A stretch of 64,000 nt of DNA, from NCBI RefSeq assembly GCF_000006565.2, contig NC_031467.1, positions 310,001 to 374,000 on the forward strand. Reading direction: 5' to 3'. The notes below the pieces were generated by a model. That model was not told the origin of the DNA. It was given only the letters and a program-made list of their open reading frames with translations, and ran no database searches. Positions 36,442 through 46,372 of this stretch are shown here, in pieces. How positions within the stretch are numbered: position 1 is the first letter of the stretch; each line of letters opens with the position of its first letter. A program made the translations under genes and the position numbers. Source of the stretch: Toxoplasma gondii ME49 (lineage: Eukaryota; Apicomplexa; Conoidasida; Eucoccidiorida; Sarcocystidae).

Positions 36442-38413
36442 GATTGCGCCGACGAGACACACTCAGAAACTGGGAAAACAATATTGTCCTGCAAATGCGT
36501 GTGAAGCAAGTTCAAAAATAAGTGAGGTTTCTTTGAAAAATACAATTCATTTTGAGTAGCAGGCTTGAAGTCTAAGAAGAGGCGACAGTCCGTGTCACGT
36601 GGTGCCAGCTGTAAAGGAGGCTGGTAGAAAGAAACGAAGGTACCCAATGGATAGGACAAACGCCAATGAAATGCAAACTTCGGTGTCGGATGACAATAAT
36701 ACAAAGACGACAGGCCGGGTAGTGCAACATGTGTAACAGAGTCTCCGGTGAAACAACAGCGATGCCGGATAGGCAGGAAGGCAGAACACCGCGAGAACGA
36801 AGTTGTTCTCTGTGGCGAAGAACCATAAAGCGAATCATAGACCATCAGAATCTTTTTAGCAATTCACATGCCGCTGAAGGAGCCAGCTCTACCTGGGATC
36901 ATACACGTGTGCGCTTCCACCAATATTACCCAAGCATTTGCACTGCTCTGTGTTTTACGACATTCTTACCGCGGGTATGAAACCCACGGTATTTCACTGA
37001 ACCTCGAACTGGGAACATGTAATGTCAAAGGGAGCACCAACAAAGAAGTCTGTGGCTGAAGCATTCAAGATCCCCTAAGACGGTAGTGTCAACACTAGCA
37101 CCTGAGCAGGAGTTGTCGCCTTTCATTGGATAAACGGGGAAGTAAAGGAGTCACTAGTCATGTCTAGATCGTGTGTCTAGCAAGTTTAAAAGAACTTTGA
37201 ATCGCGGACACACCACAATCGTGGCAATCATGCAGCAGATCAATCCGTGTCCAACAGTAAAGGGTGAAAGGTGGGAGTAGCAGCGGCGGGGTGTCTGCTA
37301 AGAAAGGAGATTTTTGTAGTCGTCGATAGGTTTGGAAAGGGGCTTAGAAGAAGTGCGTCGCTATCCTGAGACCATTGGTGACTGAATTTGCACCCCGTAG
37401 AAACCGTGTAATTACTTTTCCCCTTCTACGGTAGTAAGCCCTCACCCGCAAGCATAACAGTATTGAAGAGAGCGTGTGCATGGGGGACTTCGGTGAAGTG
37501 ACACAAACTAGTCGAGAAGGCTGCCTGAGATTTACGTGTGCCTGTGGTGAAGAACTTACAGAACCTCAGGTATGGAGACCTCTGTCGATGTGTGCACGCC
37601 TGCCGTGGACGAATATTGTGCCGGCGACAAACGCGCACACTGTTTTCTGTCACTTATACCTTACCCAAGAAAAGGGTTGGTACTGATACTTCTACCACAT
37701 GAACCAGTTTCGTGGGAAACGAAGGTGTAAGCAGATTGTTTCACTGCAGCTTGGTAGTCTCTCGATTGCTGCCCTGATGCCGGCAGTCATCAGGTAACCG
37801 AAGAGTTGATCACGATGTAGCCGGGTCTCCTGGCAGGCCGCCGACAAAACGACGAGAAACACTATCGTGTTTCCGCATCTTCTGCATCCGTGGATAGACG
37901 AAATGAGAGCTTCGGTTTATGGTCAACAAGAAGGAAACCGGGTCCTGAACACTTTTTCAACCATAAAAGAGCACACCGCCACCACTTTGCTGCCGTGTGT
38001 CTTCGCAATGTATATCAGTACCCCTCCGCCACCGAGAAAGGTCTACGAAGGATGAGATTCGCCGCCGGGTACACAAAAACGACCTGTCAGGTAATGTGAG
38101 GGAGGGCTACGCTTTGTACCTTACCATTTTTACACAGTTCTCCAGTTTCGTTACAGTAGAAGTGAAGGGAAAGACAGCGGGGTACCACACCGCCTTCAAC
38201 AGCTGTATACGCTTATTTCACTTTCGCAGTCTTGAACGCTGGCAACGATGCAGCGAGCTACTCCGCGTCCCAAGGAGATTGCGGAGAGTCATCTCGCGGC
38301 AGAACAGAAGGTTGAAACTTCCCATGGATGTTTTGTCCACTGACATTTTAATCCCTGGAAGAGGCACGTCACTCAAGGATGTATGCTTTCAGAAGGGGTT
38401 CTAGAGCCACCCA
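36442..38413. other. Intergenic region between convergent genes
   Basis: Holds the 3' ends of the ligase gene (plus) and of the acylated protein gene (minus). Frames such as 36426-36845 minus and 37997-38404 plus have no coding signature. Nothing else is seen. Confidence 0.5.
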
Positions 38414-40725
38414 CTACGCATTTGCTCTGTCCACCATTCGGCCATCAAGGGTTAATCCCCTTTCGTTCTTACTAATATCAATACCGTCTTCTTTCATCCA
38501 AGCTACCACATCATCCTGACCCAACGCCGTGGCGATTCCTCTGGGAGCAAATCGCTGATCAGCGCCGCCTGTAGATGGCACAGTAGCAGCAACAAAGAGC
38601 ATACAACCAACTACATGTAAATGGAACCACAGAAAAACGAGGTGAAAATTGAGGCACACTACCCCCTGCTTTTGGTTTGTGAGACGACGAACCAGCCGAA
38701 TCATCGTCACAAAAAGAGATTGAAAAGGGGGACAGCAGAACGGGCCATCGGCGGCCGAGATACAGCCGAAAGGTGAAGTGTTCGAACTTGAGTCCTGACC
38801 TGCTGCCACTGCTAAGTCTTGGAACTTCTTCTCTGAAAGATTGAAACCGTCTTTGAACTCTTTGTTTTTGTCTGCAGGAACAACGGCGATGTGCGAGAAA
38901 ACGCCAAGATCCACTGGATGGCCCCGCGGGAGCGACGCCACCTTGTTGCCAACCTGAACCACTCAAGTGGAACACAAACATTCGCTTGTTTGAGACGAAA
39001 CAAAGGGAAATGCAACCGTGACGAGTTACATGATCTCCACCTCAGAAAACAGTGGAACCAGAACACTGACTCCCTGGCCCTGGTCGAGTGAGAGACAATA
39101 TATCGACTTCCCGTACTAACGGGGCAACAGGACAAGATGCCGGTTACCCAATACATCTTGTTCACTTCCACCGCATGGCTGCTTCACAAACTCTCAAAAA
39201 CTGACTATCTCAACTTCACCTCCGACCATCGCGCACATAACGGAGATGCCGGTAAAAAGGTCTACCCTTGTGAAAATAATCCGGTAGAGAGATTTATATA
39301 CACATGTAGCTAGCACACATATAAAAGAAATGCATTCATATAAGCGCATACTGGTGCAGATATGCTGTAACAGTGGACTCGTGGAAGCTCTCATTCCCTG
39401 GCCTGCGCGAACTATGACTCTGATACTCATAAACCGGTGCATCTGGAAATCACTCACCAGTCCAACATGAAGAAGAGAAATAAACACCTGTGGAGGCATT
39501 TCTTCAGTCCACTCCCTGACAGTCACTTTCGCCTCGTATTCGTTAGCTGCCTTCAGAACAGTAGCCCATGCCGCGTAGTACCTCTGCTTCTCATTCACCT
39601 TCCACACGCTCCACTTCGCCTGACGCACCAGGCAACCAAACAAGAAGGAGTAGTTTTGCCAGCAATGGCATCCCAGTACTACCACAGAAGAGATAAACAA
39701 CTGTTCGAAAGAGAACCTAGAAAAATACAACGTTTATTTATAAACAAACTCGACAGCAAACGTTGCTCTCAACCATCCACCGCGGGGAAATCCAGAAGCC
39801 GTGCGGTTCTGTTTCCTGGTCGAGAAACACAAAGATGTAGAAACAGTGGCACATGCCTGGACTTTACGAGCGTAATTACCTATAGGTTCCATCCTCTCAA
39901 GTACTCTCTAGACGAATGGATGAAGCAAAACACTTGCGTGGGAAACGTGTGGCTCTCTCCAGACTTCAGGAACATGCACGTACACTGACTTACTTCGATG
40001 TCGGTCAGCAGCTCCGTTTTCCCACCCTTCTTTTCATATTTCATCCGAGGGACGTTTTTATGGAGAGCAGGAACAAAAGACAGGAGGACTTTGCCAGCGT
40101 TCTCCTCCTCCTCTGCAGAGAGCTGTTGCTTCGACCAAAGAAGGGTCAGACTTCCGCCCTTGTCAGGCAAAAACAGAAGGTACCCGTAAGCCGACGCACT
40201 TGGTTTGTTGATTTGGGAGGTCTGCTGATCCGACTTCGTGATGTCCGTAACAACAGGCCCGCCTACCGCCATCACCTGCTTGCGAGCCTGACGAAGCAGT
40301 TCCAGATCCTCAGCCGAAACATTCTCGACATGATCAGGAAGATCCGGCAGATCACTTCTGATAACCGCTTCCACAACAGCTACATGGACACGAGTGTCTC
40401 CATTATCGCTCTTTACTGTAACGACTTCTTCCTTGCGAATTACCGCAGCCGGTTCCGGAGACTGCTGGACCACAGCAGCAGCTGCTTCATCGACGCTGTT
40501 CGTTCGTTCTTCATTCAGTTGCTTCCGATCTTCTTCATCGATCGCTGCGATAACTTCTCCGTCCCTGGTAACCGCAGCGGGAGCACCTGTCAAAGCCTCA
40601 ATTTCCTTGGCTGCTTTAAGACCCTCCTCAACAGCGACTGTTCGCTCAGCCTCGTCAGCTGTTGCTTTCGAGGTGCCAGCTGTCTTGGTTGTGTCCACTC
40701 TGTTCTTCGTGCAAACGGTTCCCAT
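38414..40725 (-). CDS. Predicted N-terminally acylated protein with possible PH-like fold, four exons
   Basis: Proposed exons in coding order: 40725-39934, 39619-39488, 38953-38800, 38568-38414; 411 codons including stop, with phases 0, 0 and 1 all matching. The protein begins MGTVCTKN: Gly2 with Thr6 and Lys7 fits N-myristoylation and Cys5 fits palmitoylation, so attachment to the pellicle or another membrane is likely. Residues 10-180 are acidic and Ala/Val-rich without hydrophobic segments. From about 188 a globular region follows: strands around YGYLLFLPD, LTLLW, VLLSF and CTCMFL, then a helix with AAWATVLKAANEYEAKV. That strand-then-helix order resembles the PH-like fold of the coccidian IMC sub-compartment proteins (ISPs), but this is inference without alignment. 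The C-terminal 80 residues are unrecognised. The upstream in-frame Met (40884) is rejected because it would bury the acylation motif. Confidence 0.75.
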
Positions 40726-42580
40726 TTTGTTAGCGAAAACAAGTAAAGAGGACGCAAACTGAACTGTTTGCAGAGAAGACCCGTGAGAAAAGAAACGACC
40801 CCGAAGAGACAGCAAATCGCAGCTGGACGAGCTTGGAAACAGCACACGCCTCGTCGCGCAGCACGTCCTGCTGTGCTGTAACACCGGTTCTAAGGTGTAT
40901 GTCGGAAAAGACGAACTGTGTCTCGAGGTATGCGACGAAGCAAAAGAATCACTCTTTGGTGTGCGGGAAAAGACAGCCGGCTAGTCTCGGAATTAAAAGC
41001 AGCTGTCTGAACCGATTTCTGCCAGTTACCGTGGGGGTGCCCCCCTTCGGCTCGCACTCGCCACAGGTCTCAGCCAAGTCGATTCGTTCTCGCAGAGAGA
41101 TCAACAAAAGATGCTCCTACTGAGTCTCTGCCTCGAAACCGGAAAGCGCACGGGTAGTCGGAGCCAATTACCCAACTGTTCAAATAACATATGTGAGCGG
41201 GATAAACAGTCAGGAACGACAGCCTATTCTGCTGTGACGAATCTACTGCTCGTCCCAAGCAGGCAACCGGGTCGCCGTTGACTTGCCTTTTCGGGTGGGT
41301 GTCGCGTGCAACACACGAGTGAGTTCTGGACGTCTCACATTCGCGGCAAACAGCAAGACTGTCCTAGACTACTTTGTGTTTTAATGACGCACAGCGCTTA
41401 GATAATGGAACCGTCATGCTTTCAGCATGCTTCTTTGCTCAAAAGACTTATTTGCGCATAGATCACGGTACATACGTAAAAAATAAGCAAATGTATGCTA
41501 GAGACTTGCCCTCCCACCATCGAGGCAGCGATGAAATTACGAAGGGGTACTAGAATGCGCTGCAGCATAGAAAGACGAGAGAACGCAAAGACGCAGAGAG
41601 ACTAAGTGAAACGGTGGAAGAAGGATGACATGGTTCATGCCATAACGTGGTTACAGTGCGTAGCCGTTCACGCTTCCTTCTGGTTGCCAAAACTGTGTCT
41701 GGCTCGAGTAGGCAGAAACGTGGATTGATCTGTTCCGAGGCAAACGTGAAATGTTGCCGCTGTGAACACGAGGCGTTGGTGATGCCTGAACGCACTTACA
41801 AACTCGCTACAAGCTATCGTAAGCCGCAGCTCCCATTATCGCGTCCCATCCATTGTTGCGTGGTGTCCATTGGATCACTGCTCGTACGACGTTGTTATCG
41901 TCTGCTCCCTTAAATGCGATGGCCTCCCGTCAACTAGCTGTTATCGGCCCCATAGTTCACTGTGGTGACCTGCCTGTCCCCCAGTAATGCTGAGAGCTGC
42001 CTGCTTCGAGAACTTCAGGGCGGAAACATGTTGAACTGGGTATCGGTAATATTCAATCACGGCCTTGCACGTCGGGACAGCCATACCTATTCTCACAGTC
42101 CACCTGACACTGCTGGCTTTAATGCCATCGTAGCAGTCCAAAAACCAACGAAACTTTGAGCGTAGAAGGTTAAGGCTGACAGTGAATGCTGTCTCGCACA
42201 GAACAAGGGTTGCTTTGATGCGCTCTTCCCAACTCTTGAACAGGGTTTCCAAAATGTCGACACACGCGGCGACTGACTTCCCCAAACGGGGGTTTTCCTA
42301 ACATATTACGTGGTGATTGAAAGATACGATACAAAACTGATGGGTAATCGATATGTTGATGCAGTACGGAGGTCGTATTTTCTCGGATTATCTGCAGCTC
42401 TTCGGCGGTTGACGTGTCAGTGGAACTGCCACCGGGACGGACCGGCACATTCGCTGTGCACCAAACCCTAGTCTTCGAAAGCACGGCTTTGCTGACTCAC
42501 AACTGTCAGGTCGACTGGAACGGACACTGCGGCATATATTTAGCCATCAAGTAGAAGTCGCCTAGAGCTCGCGAGGCAGA
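40726..42580. other. Intergenic region between two minus-strand genes
   Basis: Contains the 5' region of the acylated protein gene on its left and the 3' region of the MoeA-MogA gene on its right. No gene is supported; minus-strand frames 41941-42285 and 42170-42484 are featureless. Confidence 0.5.
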
Positions 42581-45500
42581 TCACGCCCCCGAAGTGACAA
42601 CTTCCAACGCGTGGGGTAAAACCGGCAACAGGGCTTGGATGCACTCCCGAACGGCCTGTGGGCTCCCCGGCAAACCAAAGACCAACGCTCTTGCACCACA
42701 GTCACAAGTCATGTGCGCGTCTCTTCGATCAACGTCTCCGAATTCCTCAGCCTCGTTCTGAGTCAAACCACCCGACGGTTTCTTCCGAGGTCCGCCTGTC
42801 TCTTTAGTGACGCCTGCGGCGCGACATCTTTCCAGATCCTCGATTCTCTGTCTGCTGCATGTGGCAATGCCAGCACATGGCCGACCTAATGCTGCCATAG
42901 GAGTGCACGTTAGAGACGCCTGCATCAGCAAGTGCTCTAGGCCGTTACACCGAACTGAAAAGAGCGGCAGCAAAGCCTGAGGAGTGACGTCTCGCACCGA
43001 AAGACCCGTTCCCCCACATACGAAGATGAGGCACGGACCGAAGGCGTTGCAGCCCACTTGGTCGTCCCCATAGTCTCTTTTACCGTTCCCCTCACCCCGA
43101 GTCGCCTGGTGACGCATGCGTCGGCAAACGAGAGACATGACTGCTTTCTGAATTTGTTCTTGTTCGTCTGGCACAATTCGACTCGCGACGTGGTTCGCAT
43201 GACCGCGCTCCTTCTCCACTTCAATGCTCTCGCAGGTCAGCCCATCGAGCTGGAGGTGTTTAGCGAGTTCGGGAGAGACCCTTAGGCTGCTCAGCGCCGC
43301 TTCAACGCATGCATCCTTCATGACCCCTTCAGAACACCGATCAGAAACGACAACGACGCCCAGAAAGCAGGGGCGTGCTTCGTTCGCTGTCTCCATCACA
43401 TGGCGACGGGACCGACGGTCTGTGTCTGCTACGACCGCCTCGCCGCACTCCCCTACATGGGTGGCGTTTTGCCCGTCCTTCTCCAAGGAGTCCTCTGAGA
43501 CTGGATTTCTCTGGACTCCTGAGGAACAGGAAAACCCGAGGGTGTTGACTTCCGTCTTTGCTGCGTGCAGGAGTTCGGAGGGGTCGCGACTGCGCTGGTC
43601 TCCGCATCTGCACCGGCCAACGGGGAAGGTCGAGACTTCTCTGTCGAAGCTCGCAGGCCGCCCTTGAGCGCGCTGCTGTCGCTCCTCCTGGAGTGTGAGG
43701 AGTTTGAGAAGCATTTTGGGTGGGGCTGGAAACGGTGTGTCCAGAAGCCACGCCCACAAAACCTCGCCCTTCTCATGGCGATCCCGACCGGACCTTTCTC
43801 TCGGAGGCACCAAGATCAGAGCGTTCGCGTTTCCGCAACAGCTGAGCAGCCGCGAACTCTGCTGCGCGCCCGTGGGGAATGCATGCAGGTAAACCTGCGG
43901 AGAATTGCATGCGCTACAGAATCGGGACGAGAGCAAGCCTTCGCACCTTGCTGGCGGGGAGAGTGACTGGGCCAAAACCGGGAGGTCACTGGGAGAGAGC
44001 CGCGCGTCCGCCACGCTCCGACACTCGGTACTGGCGCTAAAGTCCACGTACACCAGGGAACGCTGGAACTCTGGACGGCTGGCGTCAGGCCGCAGAGGAG
44101 CTGCGAGGCGGACCGGGACCTGTGGCGGGAGGTGACACGAGAGCGAAGAAGACGGAGAAAACGAAGAGAAAAACTGCAGCGCGGGACCCACGAGAAGGTG
44201 AAAGAGAACCCACGAACTACACGGATTGCCGGGGAGCGCAAACACGAGGAGTGTCCGGCACGGAGACGCCTCCGTCGTCGAATCTTTCCCTGCCCCTGGA
44301 GGGCTTTCCGACGACGTCCTGTACACTCGAAGCGAGGCAACAATTGCCGGTTTCCCTGGCTTCACGTTCAGGCGGCCAAAGTGAATTTCTGTGTCAATAC
44401 GGAAGGAAGGACTGCGTCCGTCGCAGACAGGAGACAGCTGCTTTTTCCCTGGTTTTTCACGTTCGGAAAAACCAAGCCCACCCTCCAGAGAGACTCGTTT
44501 CCCGTCCCGGAGCTCCTGCCGCTTTCTTGTTTCTTCCTGCAGCTGCAGAAGCGCGAGTTTGACACAGTCGCTGTCACCCATGGACACCCCGCCTGTGGTG
44601 ATGAGGACATCGACTCCGGTACCCACGTTGTCAGGTCCATTCGCTTGAGTTTTTGCATCCATCTCCGCGCACCAAGGGCATTCGCAACCTCTCGTGACTT
44701 CTTTGCCTCGTCCGTCCATCGTTCTCAGCTGGTCTCCCGACCTCGGCGAACAGCCCGCGAGTGCCGCTTTTCCCCTCGCGCCCGTCGCGAGCTTGACTAG
44801 CAGTGTACGTACAGCCGCCACATCATCCGGTAGAAAGTGTTGCGCGCGAACCTGCGCACTCGGGCACCGGTCGGCGACTAGAGCGGCGAGTGTCGGGGAG
44901 TTGCTGTCGAAGACTTTGGCAGGGGCGGACTTGGGAGATTCACCGGGAAAAGCCTTGTTCGCATGCGCTGCCGCGGGCGAGAGCGGCGGCTGAGGGGCAC
45001 ACTTCGAAGACGCCTGAGTCGCTCCATCGACTGACGACGAACCTGCAACATTCACGCCTCGGTTTCTCGCGCAGAACTCTTCGTCCTCCCCCCTCTTCTG
45101 TCCAACCCCCGCGACTCTGCTCACCAGCTCGTCGCCAATCGCCAAAGTGTGCACGTTCAGGTATCTGTACACCTCGAGTCGGTGGACGTCGAAACTCGCG
45201 AGAAGCCCTTCCTCGGCAGGTCCGACCCGCTGGCCCTGCTCCATGAGCGGCAGGCCGGCGGCGACGTCGCTGCCGACAGCTCGAATGTTTGTTCCCGGTC
45301 GCAGAGCCGCTAGAGCAGCGAGGTCAGGCATACATAGAGATTTCTCTCGATCCACGACGCAGGCTTCCACAGGCAAGACCGCCTGAAATTGAGGCGGGAC
45401 GGGCGCCCCCGTTGTCACGTACACACAAGTGGACTCGGGGCAAGTGTCCTGAGCGCCGCCTGCCTGTTTGCCTGGTGTCGAATCCGCTGGGTGGGGTGCA

Positions 45501-46372
45501 GCTGCCTGCGTCACGAGCGAACTTTGGGGATTCGTTGGCATGTGTGAGTGACGAAACGCACACGACTCCCCACCAGCGCGGACCTTCTGAACAATGCGGA
45601 GTGCCAGACGAGAGTCGTCTTGCGCCTCTGGGCCCCGCTTCTGCGAACTGGACACGCTCCGAGAGGGCTGTCGAGACCCGCCAACTTCCGGGGTCAGGCG
45701 GAGAGCGTAGCCATCCACGAGGGCGGCGCGAAATGCAGGAAAGGGTCGGGGAGCAAGGACAGAAGTCGCAACGCGACGACCTAGGAACGGCGGAGTAATG
45801 TGGCACGTGAGGGGTGGCTCAGCCACACGCGAAGTCTCTCCTCGGGTCGGTGCGACCTCCTTCTTTGCCTGGCGAGTCCTCTCGGTACCCTCTTTCTCCT
45901 GAGTATCTTTGGGCGCGCTTGCTTCTCCAAGGCAGCACGTGGACTCTCCACGCGCTTGGTCGGGAGACACACCGCCCGCGGGTGCGAGCTTGGTCTTGCC
46001 TCTGAGGACATTGAAACGATGCAAGTGTGCGTGGATGAGCCGCCGGACTTCACACTCGACCAAAAACTGCGCCTCGCTGAGTTCCAGCAGGGGAAAGCTG
46101 CTGGTTTCTCGAATGAGGTCCGAGCCATTCCCCAGACATGCCTCGTCGCCAGGTTCTGTGCCTCCACGAAGCATCCGAGCCGAGGCGGGAGAACGAGGCG
46201 AAGACACGAGAGTGTGCGTCTCCAAAGTTCCCGGTACTTCACCACCTTCACCACCTACGCCGCTTGCTGCGATAAATTCTGTCCGCAAGTGTACGGAGTT
46301 GGACGCTCCCCGGTCACCCGCGTCTCTTCTCTTCCTTCTTTGTGGCATTCTGTCCGTGAGTTCGAATCGCAA
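42581..46372 (-). CDS. MoeA-MogA fusion (Cnx1/gephyrin-type), molybdenum cofactor synthesis
   Basis: Bifunctional enzyme for the last two steps of molybdenum cofactor (Moco) synthesis: adenylation of molybdopterin (MogA/G domain) and molybdate insertion (MoeA/E domain). 1263 residues in one exon, about twice the length of plant Cnx1 because of long low-complexity inserts. E domain first: DGYA (220-223) with the catalytic-type Asp, VTTGAPVPP (319-327), GTNIRAVGSD (360-369), GDELV (413-417), FDSNSP (488-493), TTGGVSMGDSD (592-602), KPGKP (671-675), LPGNPCS (713-719). G domain from about 1002: VVVSDRCSEG, IVPDE, GGTGLSVRDVTP (119-130 of the domain), LGRPCAG, FGLPGSPQAV. Order E then G is that of plant Cnx1, the reverse of gephyrin. 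The D-x-S-G step after SDR is replaced by DACV and SRP by GRP. A cytosolic location is expected. Confidence 0.9.
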   Translation of the reverse strand: MRFELTDRMPQRRKRRDAGDRGASNSVHLRTEFIAASGVGGEGGEVPGTLETHTLVSSPRSPASARMLRGGTEPGDEACLGNGSDLIRETSSFPLLELSEAQFLVECEVRRLIHAHLHRFNVLRGKTKLAPAGGVSPDQARGESTCCLGEASAPKDTQEKEGTERTRQAKKEVAPTRGETSRVAEPPLTCHITPPFLGRRVATSVLAPRPFPAFRAALVDGYALRLTPEVGGSRQPSRSVSSSQKRGPEAQDDSRLALRIVQKVRAGGESCAFRHSHMPTNPQSSLVTQAAAPHPADSTPGKQAGGAQDTCPESTCVYVTTGAPVPPQFQAVLPVEACVVDREKSLCMPDLAALAALRPGTNIRAVGSDVAAGLPLMEQGQRVGPAEEGLLASFDVHRLEVYRYLNVHTLAIGDELVSRVAGVGQKRGEDEEFCARNRGVNVAGSSSVDGATQASSKCAPQPPLSPAAAHANKAFPGESPKSAPAKVFDSNSPTLAALVADRCPSAQVRAQHFLPDDVAAVRTLLVKLATGARGKAALAGCSPRSGDQLRTMDGRGKEVTRGCECPWCAEMDAKTQANGPDNVGTGVDVLITTGGVSMGDSDCVKLALLQLQEETRKRQELRDGKRVSLEGGLGFSEREKPGKKQLSPVCDGRSPSFRIDTEIHFGRLNVKPGKPAIVASLRVYRTSSESPPGAGKDSTTEASPCRTLLVFALPGNPCSSWVLFHLLVGPALQFFSSFSPSSSLSCHLPPQVPVRLAAPLRPDASRPEFQRSLVYVDFSASTECRSVADARLSPSDLPVLAQSLSPPARCEGLLSSRFCSACNSPQVYLHAFPTGAQQSSRLLSCCGNANALILVPPRERSGRDRHEKGEVLWAWLLDTPFPAPPKMLLKLLTLQEERQQRAQGRPASFDREVSTFPVGRCRCGDQRSRDPSELLHAAKTEVNTLGFSCSSGVQRNPVSEDSLEKDGQNATHVGECGEAVVADTDRRSRRHVMETANEARPCFLGVVVVSDRCSEGVMKDACVEAALSSLRVSPELAKHLQLDGLTCESIEVEKERGHANHVASRIVPDEQEQIQKAVMSLVCRRMRHQATRGEGNGKRDYGDDQVGCNAFGPCLIFVCGGTGLSVRDVTPQALLPLFSVRCNGLEHLLMQASLTCTPMAALGRPCAGIATCSRQRIEDLERCRAAGVTKETGGPRKKPSGGLTQNEAEEFGDVDRRDAHMTCDCGARALVFGLPGSPQAVRECIQALLPVLPHALEVVTSGA

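Noticed and set aside
40726..40884. Longer N-terminus for the acylated protein from an upstream in-frame start
   Set aside because: The internal MGTVCTKN is an excellent acylation motif only if it is the true N-terminus, and the upstream 53 residues look like translated 5' UTR.
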